Translations under genes and position numbers: made by a program
NCBI GenBank assembly: GCA_900100325.1
Contig: LT629697.1
Location: 2,105,423-2,169,422, forward strand
DNA from: Frankineae bacterium MT45
Lineage (GTDB): Bacteria; Actinomycetota; Actinomycetes; Mycobacteriales; Jatrophihabitantaceae
Direction: 5' to 3'
DNA length: 64,000 nt
Part shown: piece by piece, positions 27,068 to 37,043 of the stretch
Layout of the letters: the number at the start of each line of letters is the position of its first letter
How positions within the stretch are numbered: the first letter of the stretch is position 1
The notes under the pieces: generated by a model
Told to the model about the DNA's origin: nothing
Database searches by the model: none
The model's input: the letters and a program-made list of their open reading frames with translations, nothing else

Positions 27068-27517
27068 TTAGCGGCTGCGGAGGCTCCGAGGGGCCTGGAT
27101 GACGGCGCAGCCGGTGATCCGGTCGTGCAGGCCCCGACCGTCGCGGTCGACGATCACGGCCGGGATCAGGAGGCTGAGCATCGCGGTGCGCGCGACCGCC
27201 CGCAGCGGCCCGATGGCGACATCGGCGTCGACCCGGATGATCCGCAGGCCCAGCAGGTTCATGCCGAGCGTCCGCCCGGCGACGAGCATCCCGATGACGT
27301 AGTCGGCGAAGAACGGGATGAGCACCCACGAGCGCGGCAGGCGGCTCGCGGCGTCGCTGTGGTGGCCGAAGAGCTGGACGAAGATCGAGGCGATCAGAAA
27401 CGCCGCCACCGAGTCCACGATGAAGGCGCCGGTGCGGGCCCCGAAACTGGCCAGCGAGCCTGGACCGTCGGCGGGCAGGCCCAACTGCTCACCTCGGTAG
27501 GCCTGTGGGACGGTCAT
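27068..27517 (-). CDS. RDD family membrane protein
   Basis: 149 residues. The RDD opening GARTGAFIVDSVAAF, LGMNLLGLRIIRVD and a C-terminal DRDGRGLHDRITGCAVI fit the family, with three hydrophobic helices. RDD proteins are small integral membrane proteins; some have been linked to Na+/H+ exchange but the role is generally unknown. ATG 27517 or GTG 27520 could start. It lies between glnA1 and the DUF4191 gene, the same order as Rv2219A in M. tuberculosis. Confidence 0.85.
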   Translation of the reverse strand: MTVPQAYRGEQLGLPADGPGSLASFGARTGAFIVDSVAAFLIASIFVQLFGHHSDAASRLPRSWVLIPFFADYVIGMLVAGRTLGMNLLGLRIIRVDADVAIGPLRAVARTAMLSLLIPAVIVDRDGRGLHDRITGCAVIQAPRSLRSR

Positions 27518-27557
27518 CACAGTCGGGCGCTGATGTTGATGTGGTCAGGCGCCGCGA

Positions 27558-28325
27558 TCACGTGGATGACTTGCGGCGGGCGGCTCGCTGCACGTTACGC
27601 ATCTTGGCGCCGGCCGGCATCGGGCCCTGCGGCAACGGTGCGCGGGTACTGCTCATCGCCTGCAGGCGCCGGTCCAGGGCGCTCACCTGGTCCTTGGTCA
27701 GGTTCGGCGGCAGCTTGCGCAGATGCGTGCTGAGCTTCGCCAGCGAAACCTCGCCTGAGCCGGAGCCGACGACGATGTCGTAGATGGGGGTCTCGCCGGT
27801 GAGGCGCGAGAGCTTCTTCTTCTCCTGGGCGATGAGGCCACGGACGCGGGCCGGGGAGCCCTCGCCGACCAGTACCACACCGGGGCGCCCGACCAGGCGA
27901 TGCACGGCGTCGAGCTGGGCATTCCCGACGACCGCCGGGCTGACCCGCCAGTCGCCCTTCAGCTGGTTCTGCAGCAGCCAGCCAGCTGCCCCGGGTTGAC
28001 CGTCGGCCTGGGCATAGAGGGATGCCTGGGCCCGGCGCCCGAAGAGGACGAACGCCGCCAGCACACCGAAGAGCAGCGCCGGGATGATCGGCAGCCAGGT
28101 CGAACTGAAGATCAGGAAGAGCACCAGGTAGAGCACCGCGGTGGTGACTACGAACGCGATCACCAGCAGCGGGATCAGCTTCGAGTCGGCCTTGCGGGTG
28201 ATCGTGAAGGTCTCGCGAAGCTGGCGGAACGTCTCTCGACGGGAAGCCCGCTTGATCTTGCGGGCCGCCTTCTTCTCTTCACGAGTCGGTTTGACGGGTT
28301 TCGACGCACCCGCATTCTTTGCCAT
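27558..28325 (-). CDS. DUF4191 membrane protein
   Basis: 255 residues. A basic N-terminus (KKAARKIKRASRR), two adjacent transmembrane helices (about residues 50-95) and a cytosolic domain containing GRPGVVLVGEGSPARVRGL are the DUF4191 layout found next to lipA in actinobacteria (Rv2219). Function unknown; possibly a membrane-bound scaffold. It ends in a basic QRAARRKSST tail. A TATTCT box 7 nt before the ATG suggests a leaderless message. Confidence 0.88.
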   Translation of the reverse strand: MAKNAGASKPVKPTREEKKAARKIKRASRRETFRQLRETFTITRKADSKLIPLLVIAFVVTTAVLYLVLFLIFSSTWLPIIPALLFGVLAAFVLFGRRAQASLYAQADGQPGAAGWLLQNQLKGDWRVSPAVVGNAQLDAVHRLVGRPGVVLVGEGSPARVRGLIAQEKKKLSRLTGETPIYDIVVGSGSGEVSLAKLSTHLRKLPPNLTKDQVSALDRRLQAMSSTRAPLPQGPMPAGAKMRNVQRAARRKSST

Positions 28326-28368
28326 GCCTCTAAGAATAGGCGGTGTGCGAACCGCCGATTGCCGCGCG

Positions 28369-29349
28369 CTAGGCGCGGGCGGCTATCGCCTGCTGGTACA
28401 GCCGTCCGGCGCGGTACGACGAGCGGACCAGGGGGCCGCTGAGGACTCCGGGGAAGCCGATCTGCTCCGCCTCCTGCTGCAGTTCGACGAACTCCTCCGG
28501 CTTCACCCAGCGCTCAACCGGGTGGTGGCGCGGACTCGGCCGCAGGTACTGGGTGATCGTGATCAGCTCGCAGCCGGCCTCATGGAGATCGCGAAGCGCC
28601 TGGCTGACTTCGGCTCGCGTCTCGCCCATGCCGAGAATCAGGTTGGACTTGGTTACCAGCGCCGCGTCGCGAGCCAGCGTGATCACCTCGAGCGACCGCT
28701 CATAGCGAAACGCCGGACGGATCCGTTTGAAGATGCGTGGCACTGTCTCGACGTTGTGGGCCAGCACCTGCGGGCGGCTGCTGAAGACCTCGGCCAGCTG
28801 AGCCGGGACGGCGTTGAAGTCGGGGATCAGCAGTTCGACGCCGGTCTCGGGGTTGAGGGCGTGAATCTGGCGCACGGTCTCGGCGTAGAGCCACGCACCG
28901 CCGTCGTCCAGGTCGTCGCGGGCCACGCCGGTGACGGTCGCGTAGCGCAGTTGCATGCTCTGCACACTCTCGGCGACTCGGCGTGGCTCGTCCCGGTCGA
29001 GCGGCTGCGGGCGGCCCGTGTCGATCTGGCAGAAGTCGCAGCGCCGGGTGCATTGGCTCCCGCCGATGAGGAAGGTCGCCTCGCGGTCCTCCCAGCATTC
29101 GTAGATGTTGGGGCAGCCGGCCTCCTGGCAGACGGTGTGCAGGCCCTCGCGCCTGACCAGCGACTGCAGCGCGGTGTACTCCGGGCCCATGCGCGCCTTG
29201 GTCTTGATCCACGGGGGCTTCCGCTCGATCGGCGTCTCGGTGTTACGAGCTTCGATTCGCAGCAATCTGCGCCCGTCTGCCGGGGTGGCGACCGGGGGTG
29301 CGGCGGCGTCTGAGGTCGGGCCCGGGGAGCCGGCAGGAGCGAGGGTCAC
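28369..29349 (-). CDS. lipA: lipoyl synthase (radical SAM)
   Basis: 326 residues from GTG 29349 (TTG 29352 also possible). The auxiliary cluster cysteines Cys74, Cys79 and Cys85 ([12 protein letters not shown]) and the radical SAM cysteines Cys100, Cys104 and Cys107 (CTRRCDFC) are all present. It inserts two sulfurs into protein-bound octanoyl chains to make lipoyl groups. The first codon begins only a few nt after the lipB stop, so both enzymes are made from one message. Clients in this window are SucB and, indirectly, GcvT's partner GcvH (not seen here). Confidence 0.96.
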   Translation of the reverse strand: MTLAPAGSPGPTSDAAAPPVATPADGRRLLRIEARNTETPIERKPPWIKTKARMGPEYTALQSLVRREGLHTVCQEAGCPNIYECWEDREATFLIGGSQCTRRCDFCQIDTGRPQPLDRDEPRRVAESVQSMQLRYATVTGVARDDLDDGGAWLYAETVRQIHALNPETGVELLIPDFNAVPAQLAEVFSSRPQVLAHNVETVPRIFKRIRPAFRYERSLEVITLARDAALVTKSNLILGMGETRAEVSQALRDLHEAGCELITITQYLRPSPRHHPVERWVKPEEFVELQQEAEQIGFPGVLSGPLVRSSYRAGRLYQQAIAARA

Positions 29350-29353
29350 CAAG

Positions 29354-30085
29354 TCAGGCTACGCCGCTGGCGACGGGCGCCGGTGTGCTCGACGTGTCCG
29401 CGTCCATCGCAAGGTGGTGCTCGCCAGTCACAGCCGAGCTGTTGCCGGGAAGCGCACGCAGAGCCTCCAACCGGGTTGAAACAACCGGAAGGACGTCGGC
29501 CACCGTCACTCGCCGTCCCGTCTCCGCGGACAGCGATGTGACGGTCGCGTCGGTGATGCCACAGGGCACGATCCGGTCGTAGGCACTGAGGTCGGGGTCG
29601 CAGTTGAGCGCGAAGCCATGCAGCGTGACACCCCGGCTGATGCGAATTCCGATGGCCGCAATCTTGCGCTGCTGCCGGCGGTCATCAGCCGGCAGCCAGA
29701 CGCCACTACGCCCCTCGACTTGGCCCGCGTCCACTCCGAACTCGGCGCAGACAGCGATGAGCATCTCCTCGATGCGCCGCACGTAGGCGACCACGTCAAT
29801 CGGGTCCGGCAACTTCAGGATCGGGTAACCGACAAGCTGTCCGGGACCGTGCCAGGTGATCTTGCCGCCCCGGTCGACGTCGATGACGGGGGTGTCATCC
29901 GTCGGGCGCTCCCAGGCCTCGGTGCGCCGTCCCGCGGTGAAGACCGCTGGATGTTGCAGAAGCAGGACGGTGTCCGGACGCGTCCCGGCTACCAGCTCGT
30001 CGTGCAGTTCACGCTGCCTGTTCCAGGCTTCGGTGTACTCGACCAGGCCCGGGGTCAGCACGGTCAGCGGTTGCGTCTGCGGCAC
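29354..30085 (-). CDS. lipB: octanoyl-[ACP]-protein N-octanoyltransferase
   Basis: 243 residues. Catalytic Cys175 (IVPCGITD) and Lys141 (RKIAAIGIR), plus [17 protein letters not shown] and LHGFALN, identify LipB. It moves octanoate from acyl-carrier protein to lipoyl domains, the step before LipA. GTG 30085 is preceded by TACGGT at 6 nt with no Shine-Dalgarno, which suggests a leaderless lipBA transcript. The last 30 residues are a Ser/Thr/Ala-rich tail. Confidence 0.95.
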   Translation of the reverse strand: MPQTQPLTVLTPGLVEYTEAWNRQRELHDELVAGTRPDTVLLLQHPAVFTAGRRTEAWERPTDDTPVIDVDRGGKITWHGPGQLVGYPILKLPDPIDVVAYVRRIEEMLIAVCAEFGVDAGQVEGRSGVWLPADDRRQQRKIAAIGIRISRGVTLHGFALNCDPDLSAYDRIVPCGITDATVTSLSAETGRRVTVADVLPVVSTRLEALRALPGNSSAVTGEHHLAMDADTSSTPAPVASGVA

Positions 30086-30112
30086 ATCACCACCGTACGC
30101 GGCCGGCGTCGA

Positions 30113-30844
30113 TCACTTCAGCCGGCGGACGTCCAGCTCCGTCTCCACCGCGCTTGCGTCGGCGGAGCGTTCGACGTAGTAGGCGCCGGCACCGTCGCGT
30201 TCGGCCACCGCCTCCACGAAGCTGGTTCCCCGGTAGAGCAGGCCGGCCCCGTCGTCGGTCGCGTAGCCGGCGGGGAGCGTCCCGTCGGCGATCATCGCCT
30301 GGAACTTCGGCCGCCGCTGCTCCTCGGAGTCGTAGTGGACGCCGTTGGAGAAGGGGATGAACCCGAGGCCGTTGGTGACCGGTCGCAGGTCGGGACCGAA
30401 GGAGTCGGTGGTGCCGCCGGTGTGCCAGCAGATGGATCCGGCCGAGACGCCGGTGAGCACGACGCCGGCCTGCCAGGCCTGTCGCAGTGATTCCCCGACG
30501 CCGTGCAGCTCCCACATGGCCAGCAGGCCGGCCACGCTCCCGCCGGTGGCCCAGATGACGTCCTGGCTGAGCAGAAGGTCCGCGATGTCGTCGACATTCG
30601 GCATAGGAAATAAGGCCAAATGGCTGGCTTGTAGACCTCGGGCCCCGCACGCTGCGTAGAAGGCGGCGATCCACGCCGAGTCGTCGCCGACGGCGGTGCC
30701 GATTCCGCAGACCCGGGGGGCCCTACCGTCGACACCGGCGAGATCGATCGCGAATTCGGTTAGCTGGTTGAACTCCCAGCGCACACGGCGCCCGGGCCTG
30801 ATGCCACCCGAAGTGGCGAGAATCGTTGGTGTTTCGGCTGCCAT
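30113..30844 (-). CDS. peptidase S51 (dipeptidase E / cyanophycinase family)
   Basis: 243 residues. The class I GATase-like fold carries the S51 nucleophile elbow GVSAGSICWH with Ser134 in place of Cys, preceded by IWATGGSVAGLL and followed by GLGFIPFSNGVHYDSE, where the His lies. Family members cleave Asp-X dipeptides or cyanophycin. No cyanophycin synthetase is near, so a dipeptidase role is more likely. TAGGCT 6 nt before the ATG suggests a leaderless message. It is divergent from the kinase gene. Confidence 0.86.
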   Translation of the reverse strand: MAAETPTILATSGGIRPGRRVRWEFNQLTEFAIDLAGVDGRAPRVCGIGTAVGDDSAWIAAFYAACGARGLQASHLALFPMPNVDDIADLLLSQDVIWATGGSVAGLLAMWELHGVGESLRQAWQAGVVLTGVSAGSICWHTGGTTDSFGPDLRPVTNGLGFIPFSNGVHYDSEEQRRPKFQAMIADGTLPAGYATDDGAGLLYRGTSFVEAVAERDGAGAYYVERSADASAVETELDVRRLK

Positions 30845-30945
30845 CCGGCCAGCCTATAGACGCCGCTGCGCAGCGAGTGCGCCGGGCCGCTTCCGCCTGA
30901 CCCGCTCGCCTGTGGATAACTTTCCCGGCAAATTCCGATCTGTTC

Positions 30946-30951
30946 TAACGT
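30946..30951 (+). promoter_or_regulatory. -10 element that selects the kinase start
   Basis: TAACGT lies 7 nt before ATG 30959, with no Shine-Dalgarno. This favours a leaderless start at 30959 rather than at the overlapping GTG 30950. Confidence 0.5.
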
Positions 30952-30958
30952 GCACGGC

Positions 30959-32680
30959 ATGCTCTCGCGTACTCGTTCGCCGGCTGCCGCGAAACCATCG
31001 TGGCGCCTGGACGGCTACGCCATCTCCGACCGCCTCGGGGTCGGCGGATCGGGCGAGGTCTGGCGGGCGCGCCGGTCGCGGGATGGCCGTCCGGTTGCGT
31101 TGAAGCGCATACCGATCACCGATCGAGGGCAACTGCGGGCCGCACAGCGCGAGGCGGCGCTGCTCGCCACCTTGGACCACCCGCACGTGATTCGCCTGCA
31201 TGAGGTGGCCTACAGCGAACGTCACATCGTGTTGGTGCTGGATCTCGCGGCGGGGGGATCGCTGCGTGATCTGCTGCAGCGGCGCAGTCGTCTCACCGTG
31301 GGCGAGGTGGCCAGCGCCCTCGCGCCGATCGGGGTCGCACTGGCCTACGCCCATCAACATGCAGTGGTTCACGGCGATGTGACGCCCGGCAATGTCCTCT
31401 TCACGATCGCTGGCGGGCCGCTACTGGCTGACCTCGGAGTCGCCCGGATCGCCGGTGGCGCTATCGCGACACAGGCCGCCCCGACAACGGCAGCCACGAC
31501 AGCGGCCGCCACGTCCAGTGTTGGTACCAACGTTGCCCCCGCGACGGGAGTGTCGCCGGTGCGGAGCACGGCCGCGTATCTCGACCCACTTGTCGCGCGG
31601 GGTGGGGCTCCAACGGCCGAGAGCGATGTCTACATGCTCGCCGCCACGGTGCTGCATGCTCTCACCGGTGAGCCGCTGTGGCGAGCGTCGAGCCCTGAAC
31701 TGGCCTGGCAGCTGGCGGCGACCGGGGACCTGGCCGACCTGCCCGACCGACTCGCCCCGTTCGCTGAAGACTTGGCCGCGCTAGTCGCCCGTGGGCTCTC
31801 TCCGGACCCGCAGCAGCGCCCGTCGGCGTCGGAGTTCGCGCTCGATCTGCGCCGCTGCGGTCAGCCGTCGACCGTGGAGCTGAGCGCCGGCGCGGCGCTG
31901 GCCGGACCGCGGACCGCCGCTCTGCTCCCGATCGTCGACGCGCCCGCAAACGCAGACGCGGATGCGGATGCGGATGCCGGCGACGGACATAGTCGCGACC
32001 GCGCCGCCTCGTCGGCACCTCGCCGGGGCGGCGCCCATCGAGTCGTGCCGACCGCGCCGGATCGGCCGTCTTTTACTGGCTATTCGAAATCGAGCGGCAG
32101 CGTTGTTCCCCTTCGTGGCCTGCGCACCAGGAGGCATGGTTGGGTCGCCGGAGGCGGATTGGGCGCACTCCTCGTGCTGCTCGCTCTGGTCGCTCTGGTT
32201 GCGAATCATCCGATGCGATCCAGCCCGGCGGCGCAGACCACCGAGGCGGTGCGCAGCAACCAGCAGTCTGATCCGGACGCGGTGGGGGCTAGCTGGCTAG
32301 AGACGCTAGACCAGTTGCGGGAGCAGGCGTACGCCACCAATGATCCCGACGTCTTCGACGAGATCTACGACTCGGCGAGTCTGCGGCACCAGGATGCCGC
32401 GCTGCTCGCCTCGCTGGCCCCACCTGGTTGCCGACTGGTCGGTGTCAGCACGACCTTCACCGACGTCCACGCCGAGGCCACAGTGCCTCCGGGCAGAGAC
32501 GGCACGACTGCTCCGCCCACCGAGTTGGTGGTCAGCTCTTCGGCCTCACTGGCGCCGTCGAGACTTGTCTGCGGCTCCGTCGAGCGGGGCCAGGTTCCCG
32601 GGCAGGCCAGCCTGAGGCTGCGCACGACGCTCCGGCGGGTCGGAGCGGGGTACCGAATCTCGGCTCAGACCCGGCTCTGA
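30959..32680 (+). CDS. Ser/Thr protein kinase with one transmembrane helix
   Basis: 573 residues. The kinase domain (about 15-280) has the glycine loop GVGGSGEVW, Lys49 (ALKRI), Glu65, the catalytic loop HGDVTPGN (Asp140, Asn145) and DLG (Asp158) in place of DFG. The usual HRDLKPxN Lys is Thr here, so activity may be altered though Asp and Asn remain. A low-complexity DADADADA spacer and one helix (about 396-418) lead to an extracytoplasmic domain of about 150 residues with no PASTA repeats. No phosphatase gene is adjacent. The 3' end overlaps the convergent SDR gene by 16 nt. Confidence 0.88.
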   Translation: MLSRTRSPAAAKPSWRLDGYAISDRLGVGGSGEVWRARRSRDGRPVALKRIPITDRGQLRAAQREAALLATLDHPHVIRLHEVAYSERHIVLVLDLAAGGSLRDLLQRRSRLTVGEVASALAPIGVALAYAHQHAVVHGDVTPGNVLFTIAGGPLLADLGVARIAGGAIATQAAPTTAATTAAATSSVGTNVAPATGVSPVRSTAAYLDPLVARGGAPTAESDVYMLAATVLHALTGEPLWRASSPELAWQLAATGDLADLPDRLAPFAEDLAALVARGLSPDPQQRPSASEFALDLRRCGQPSTVELSAGAALAGPRTAALLPIVDAPANADADADADAGDGHSRDRAASSAPRRGGAHRVVPTAPDRPSFTGYSKSSGSVVPLRGLRTRRHGWVAGGGLGALLVLLALVALVANHPMRSSPAAQTTEAVRSNQQSDPDAVGASWLETLDQLREQAYATNDPDVFDEIYDSASLRHQDAALLASLAPPGCRLVGVSTTFTDVHAEATVPPGRDGTTAPPTELVVSSSASLAPSRLVCGSVERGQVPGQASLRLRTTLRRVGAGYRISAQTRL

Positions 32681-33570
32681 GGCGAGACGAGTGTGGCCTG
32701 TAGCGCCTCCGTCAGCGTCGCATGCTTGAAGGTGAACTCCAATGCCTTCAATTTCACCGGGATGGCCCGCTGTCCGGTGAGCACGTCGGAGGCGAATTCG
32801 CCGAGGGCAGCACGCATTGCAAAGCCCGGTACGGGCAGGACGGCGGGGCGGTGCAGTACCCGCCCCAGGGTGGCCGAGAAATCTGCGTTCGTCACCGGCG
32901 CCGGCGCGGTGAGATTGACGCCGCCGCGCACGTCGGCGGTGAGCAGGTGCTCGATGGCCGCGATCTCATCAGCCAGCGTGATCCAGGACCAGTACTGCTC
33001 GCCGCTGCCGATCTTGCCGCCCAACCCGAGCTTGTACAGCGGCGCCAGCTTCGCCAGCAGACCACTGTCGCGGTCGAGCACCAGACCGGTGCGCAGGTGG
33101 GCGACCCGAACGCCCGCGGCGACGGCCGGGGTGGCGGCCGACTCCCAGTCCAGGCAGAGGCGAGCCAGGAAGCCGTCGCCAGCCGGAGCCGACTCATCGA
33201 TGGCCGCCGCACCGGCATCGCCGTAGTACCCCACCGCGGAGGCGCTCAGGAAGACCTTCGGTGGAGTGCTGGCCTGGGCAATGGCTCGGGCCAGCGTGCT
33301 CACCGAATCGATCCGGCTCGAGCGCATGACCTGCTTGTACTCGTCGGTCCAGCGCTTCTCGGCCACGCCGGCTCCGGAGAGGCAGACGACCGCGTCGATC
33401 CCGCTCAGCGCGGCCTGATCGAGCTCACCCCGATCAGGCCGCCAGGAGACTTCGGTCGAGCCATTCGCTGGCCGCCGCACCAGGGTGCGAACGACGTGAC
33501 CGTGCAGCACGAGAGATCGTGACAGCGCGCCCCCGATCGCTCCTGAGGCGCCGGCAAGGAGAACCTTCAT
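32665..33570 (-). CDS. TIGR01777-family NAD(P)-dependent epimerase/reductase
   Basis: 301 residues. The extended SDR motif GASGAIGGAL at the N-terminus, then VCLSGAGVAEKRW, FLSASAVGYYG, and a C-terminal PAVLPVPGFAMRAALGEFA block are characteristic of the YfcH/TIGR01777 group (Rv2216). The substrate is unknown. It begins 9 nt after the sucB stop and so belongs to that operon. Its end overlaps the kinase gene tail on the other strand. Confidence 0.9.
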   Translation of the reverse strand: MKVLLAGASGAIGGALSRSLVLHGHVVRTLVRRPANGSTEVSWRPDRGELDQAALSGIDAVVCLSGAGVAEKRWTDEYKQVMRSSRIDSVSTLARAIAQASTPPKVFLSASAVGYYGDAGAAAIDESAPAGDGFLARLCLDWESAATPAVAAGVRVAHLRTGLVLDRDSGLLAKLAPLYKLGLGGKIGSGEQYWSWITLADEIAAIEHLLTADVRGGVNLTAPAPVTNADFSATLGRVLHRPAVLPVPGFAMRAALGEFASDVLTGQRAIPVKLKALEFTFKHATLTEALQATLVSPQSRV

Positions 33571-33579
33571 GATCGCGGA

Positions 33580-35025
33580 TCAGGCGAGCCCGAGTGCCCG
33601 CTCGAAGTTGCCGCCCTCGAGCCGGTCCTTGATCGTGGTCAGGAAGCGAGCAGCGTCGGCCCCGTCGACGATCCGGTGGTCGTAGCTCAATGCCAGGTAC
33701 ACCATCGAACGAATCGCGATGGTCTCGCCCAGATCGTCGTCGTCGATCACCACCGGGCGCTTCACGACCGTGCCGGTGCCGAGGATTCCGACCTGCGGCT
33801 GGTTCAGGATTGGCGTGTCGAAGAGTGCGCCTCGGCTGCCGGTGTTGGTGAGCGTGAAGGTGGCCCCACCGAGTTCGTCCGGGCTGATCTTGTTCGTCCG
33901 GGTCCGCTCGGCCAGATCCGCGATCTTGCGGGCGGTGCCGGCCAGGTTGAGGTCTCCGGCGTCGAGGATCACCGGCACGGTGAGCCCAGCCTCGGTGTCC
34001 ACCGCGATGCCGAGGTGCTCGCTCTCGTGATAGGTGATCGTTCCGGCGTCGGTGTCGATCGACGAGTTCAGCACCGGGTGCGATTTGAGCGCCTCGACGG
34101 TTGCCACCGCGAAGAACGGCAGGAAGGAGAGCTTTACGCCCTCCCGGGCCAGGAAGTCGGCCTTGGCCCGCTCACGGAGTCGGGCGATGCGGGTGACGTC
34201 GACCTCTACGACGGTGGTCAACTGTGCGCTGACCTGCAGCGACTCGACCATCCGTGCCGCGATGAGCTGACGGCGGCGGGTGAGCTTCTCGGTCCGTCCC
34301 CGCAGCTGCGAGGCCGCGGGCGCCGCTGCGGCCGCTGGCGCCGCCGGAGCTGTGGCGGCCGGGGCAGCTGCGTGCTTGGCCGCAGTCGAGGCCGCGGCGG
34401 CGAGCACATCCGACTTGCGGATTCGTCCGCCGACGCCGGTGCCGGTGACGCTGCCGAGATCGACGCCATGCTCCCCGGCCAGCTTGCGGACCAGGGGAGT
34501 GACGTAGGTGCCGCCCTCGTCGTCCTCGTCGCTGTCGCTGGCGATGGCGGCCGGCGTTGACGCGGCTGGAGCCGGCGCGGGTGCGGGTGCGGGTGCCGGC
34601 GTGGGTGCCGGCGCAGCGGCGGCCGGGGCTGGGGCTGGGGCAGCCGGTGGTGCCGGTGGTGCCGGTGGTGCGGCGGGTGCGGCAGCGACGGGGGCCGGTT
34701 CAGCCGGAGCAGGCGCGGGAGCCGGCTCCGGTGCTGGTGCCGCTTCAGCGGCCGCAGGTGCAGCGGCGGGGGCCGCTCCAGCGTCGTCACCGTCGGAGAT
34801 GATGGCGATCTCGACGCCCACCTCGACGGTCTCATCCTCTTGCACCTTGATCGAGATCAGGGTTCCGGAGGCTGGCGAGGGAATTTCGGTGTCGACCTTG
34901 TCGGTGGAGACCTCGAGTAGCGGCTCGTCGGCATCGACATGGTCACCCTCGGCCTTGAGCCACCGGGTAACGGTTCCCTCAGTGACGCTTTCACCAAGGC
35001 GGGGCATGGTTACTGACACCGGCAT
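33580..35025 (-). CDS. sucB: dihydrolipoamide acyltransferase (E2) of 2-oxoacid dehydrogenase
   Basis: 481 residues. One lipoyl domain (1-77, lipoyl Lys43 in STDKVDTE) is followed by a Pro/Ala hinge (about 80-168), an E1/E3-binding domain (about 172-208, [16 protein letters not shown]) and a catalytic domain with His450 and Asp454 (SYDHRIVDG). M. tuberculosis DlaT has two lipoyl domains and this one has a single one. The name sucB or dlaT cannot be decided from sequence alone, since actinobacterial E2 may serve both pyruvate and 2-oxoglutarate complexes. An AAGGAG lies 11 nt before ATG 35025. lpd lies directly upstream. Confidence 0.92.
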   Translation of the reverse strand: MPVSVTMPRLGESVTEGTVTRWLKAEGDHVDADEPLLEVSTDKVDTEIPSPASGTLISIKVQEDETVEVGVEIAIISDGDDAGAAPAAAPAAAEAAPAPEPAPAPAPAEPAPVAAAPAAPPAPPAPPAAPAPAPAAAAPAPTPAPAPAPAPAPAASTPAAIASDSDEDDEGGTYVTPLVRKLAGEHGVDLGSVTGTGVGGRIRKSDVLAAAASTAAKHAAAPAATAPAAPAAAAAPAASQLRGRTEKLTRRRQLIAARMVESLQVSAQLTTVVEVDVTRIARLRERAKADFLAREGVKLSFLPFFAVATVEALKSHPVLNSSIDTDAGTITYHESEHLGIAVDTEAGLTVPVILDAGDLNLAGTARKIADLAERTRTNKISPDELGGATFTLTNTGSRGALFDTPILNQPQVGILGTGTVVKRPVVIDDDDLGETIAIRSMVYLALSYDHRIVDGADAARFLTTIKDRLEGGNFERALGLA

Positions 35026-35083
35026 GATTGCTAAGACTCCTTCGGCTGTAAACGATGTTGCTGGGGGCAGAACGGGGGCGGTG

Positions 35084-36463
35084 CTAGTTGTGCGTGTGCA
35101 GTGGCTTCCCTGCTAGCGCGAGATGCGCCTCGCCGAGAGCCTCCGACTGTGTCGGATGCGGGTGGATGAGCTGGGCGACCTCGCTCGGTAGCGCCTCCCA
35201 GTTGTAGATGAGCTGCGCTTCGGCGATCAGCTCGCCGACCCGAGCCCCGACCATGTGCACGCCGAGGACGGCGCCGCCCTTCTCGGCCACGAGCTTCACC
35301 GCGCCCTGAGTCTTGAGAATCTGCGACTTGCCGTTGCCGCCGAGGTCGTAGGTCAGCGTCGTGACCTTCTCCGCGCCCAGACGTTCGATCGCGTCGGCCT
35401 CGCTCAACCCGACCGAGGCGACCTCCGGCTCGGAGTAGGTGATGCGCGGGACGCCGGCGTAGTCGATCGGCACGACCGGGAGGCCGGCGATCTGCTCGGC
35501 GACCAGGATCCCCTCGGCGAACCCGACGTGGGCCAGCTGCAGCGTGGGGATGAGATCGCCGACCGCGTAGACGCCTTCGACGTTGGTCCGGCAGTACTCG
35601 TCGACGACCACGAACCCGCGGTCGAGGGCGATGCCATTCTCTTCGTAGCCGAGATTCGCCGATGTCGGCCCGCGGCCCACGGCGACTAGCAGTACGTCGG
35701 CCTCAATCGCCTCGCCGCCGGCCAGGAAGACCCGCACGCCGGAGTCGGTGTGCTCGAAACGCTCGTAGCGCACACCCAGCTTGAAGCCGATCTTGCGCTT
35801 ACGGAAGGCCCGTTCGAGAAGCTTGGAGTTCGCCTCGTCTTCGAGCGGCACGAGGTGGGGGAGTGCCTCGACGATCGTCACGTTCGTTCCGAAGGACGTC
35901 CACGCGCTGGCGAATTCGCAGCCGATGACACCGCCGCCCAGGATGATCGCCGATCCCGGCACGTGGTCGAGCTGCAGCGCCTGGTCGCTGGTGATGACGC
36001 GGGTTCCGTCGATCTCCAGGCCCGGCAGCGTGCGAGCGTAGGAACCGGTGGCGAGCACGACGTTCGTGCCGGTGTAGGTGTCGTCGCCGACCGCCACCGT
36101 CTTCGGTCCGACGAGGCGCCCCTCGCCCTCCACGACGTTGATGTTGCGGCTCTTGATGAGTCCCTGCAAGCCCTTGTAGAGACGGGAGACGACACCGTCC
36201 TTGTAGGCGTTGAGGGCGACGCTGTCGATGCTCTCGAAGGTGGCGTTGACGCCGAACTGGGCGCCCTCGCGAGCGGCGTCGGCCACCTCGCCGGCGTGCA
36301 GCAGCGCCTTCGTCGGGATGCAACCGCGGTGCAGGCAGGTGCCGCCGACCTTGTCCTTCTCGACGAGCACGACGGACTTGCCTAGTTCTGCGGCCCGCAG
36401 CGCTGCAGCGTAGCCCCCACTTCCGGCACCTAGGATGACGAGATCGGCCTGGTGGTCTGCCAC
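35084..36463 (-). CDS. lpdA: dihydrolipoyl dehydrogenase (E3)
   Basis: 459 residues. It has the FAD motif [10 protein letters not shown], redox disulfide Cys43-Cys48 (GGTCLHRGC), NAD motif [10 protein letters not shown], and the active-site base pair His436/Glu441 (HPHPTQSE). It reoxidises the dihydrolipoyl arm of E2 with NAD+. GTG 36463 is chosen for AGGAG 7 nt upstream; the frame to 36505 is unsupported. It is first gene of lpd / sucB / SDR. A TTAACC-AAC-GGTTAA palindrome lies 35 nt before the start. Confidence 0.95.
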   Translation of the reverse strand: MADHQADLVILGAGSGGYAAALRAAELGKSVVLVEKDKVGGTCLHRGCIPTKALLHAGEVADAAREGAQFGVNATFESIDSVALNAYKDGVVSRLYKGLQGLIKSRNINVVEGEGRLVGPKTVAVGDDTYTGTNVVLATGSYARTLPGLEIDGTRVITSDQALQLDHVPGSAIILGGGVIGCEFASAWTSFGTNVTIVEALPHLVPLEDEANSKLLERAFRKRKIGFKLGVRYERFEHTDSGVRVFLAGGEAIEADVLLVAVGRGPTSANLGYEENGIALDRGFVVVDEYCRTNVEGVYAVGDLIPTLQLAHVGFAEGILVAEQIAGLPVVPIDYAGVPRITYSEPEVASVGLSEADAIERLGAEKVTTLTYDLGGNGKSQILKTQGAVKLVAEKGGAVLGVHMVGARVGELIAEAQLIYNWEALPSEVAQLIHPHPTQSEALGEAHLALAGKPLHTHN

Positions 36464-36497
36464 GGTGTGTCTCCTGTTAGACGCTGTATCGAGATCT

Positions 36498-36512
36498 TTA
36501 ACCAACGGTTAA
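36498..36512. promoter_or_regulatory. palindromic operator candidate upstream of lpdA
   Basis: TTAACC-AAC-GGTTAA is a perfect 6+6 inverted repeat with a 3-nt centre, in the divergent region between lpdA and the 36666 gene. The regulator is unknown. Confidence 0.45.
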
Positions 36513-36665
36513 CACGCGGCGGCGTCCGCCAATTCCTCTCGATACTGGCTACGTCGCCGGGTTAGTCGTTGTCTATCTTGGCACTCCCACATCGGATCTG
36601 TGACAACGCATGGGTGGGCGGTGTCATCATGGGGGGTCACACGCACGGGGAGAGGGGATTTGGGC

Positions 36666-37019
36666 ATGCGGCTCTTCGGCCGGAGCAAGGGTCAGCGGGC
36701 GGGCGAACTGCGCTCCGCTACCTCAGCCGATACCAGGCATCTGCAGGAGTTTGTGGCATCTCGCGATGGCGTCGAGGCCTACCTGGAGCCGCGCACCGCG
36801 GTGACGGAGACGACGGTCGTGCTGGTCGCCGCCTCCGGTGAGTGGACCCGGCGCCGCGTCGATGGTGCCGACGGGGCGAGCGACTTCGCCAAGCGCAACG
36901 CCATCCCGCTCTACGACGCCGCCCTCGTGGGTTACCCGCAGCGGATGCGCGAATGGACCCAGAAGCGGAAGCTCGCGGGGGAGACCGGCCCGCCCGGAGT
37001 CAGCGGCCCGACGATCTGA
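36666..37019 (+). CDS. conserved actinobacterial hypothetical protein
   Basis: 117 residues. It begins MRLFGRSKGQRAGE and contains HLQEFVASRDGVEAYLEPRT, TTVVLVAASGEWTRRRV and IPLYDAALVGYPQRMREW, a pattern shared by small soluble actinobacterial proteins found next to lpd or pepA. No enzyme motif is visible. Alternating strands suggest a compact alpha/beta fold. The start at ATG 36666 has GAGAGGGG about 8 nt upstream; the in-frame extension to 36600 is not supported. Confidence 0.8.
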   Translation: MRLFGRSKGQRAGELRSATSADTRHLQEFVASRDGVEAYLEPRTAVTETTVVLVAASGEWTRRRVDGADGASDFAKRNAIPLYDAALVGYPQRMREWTQKRKLAGETGPPGVSGPTI

Positions 37020-37043
37020 TCTAGTAGCTGCGAGCGGGGAGTG

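Noticed and set aside
31920-31985. Repeat array in the kinase gene (GATGCG-type units)
   Set aside because: A short in-frame Asp-Ala linker typical of low-complexity spacers, not a separate element.
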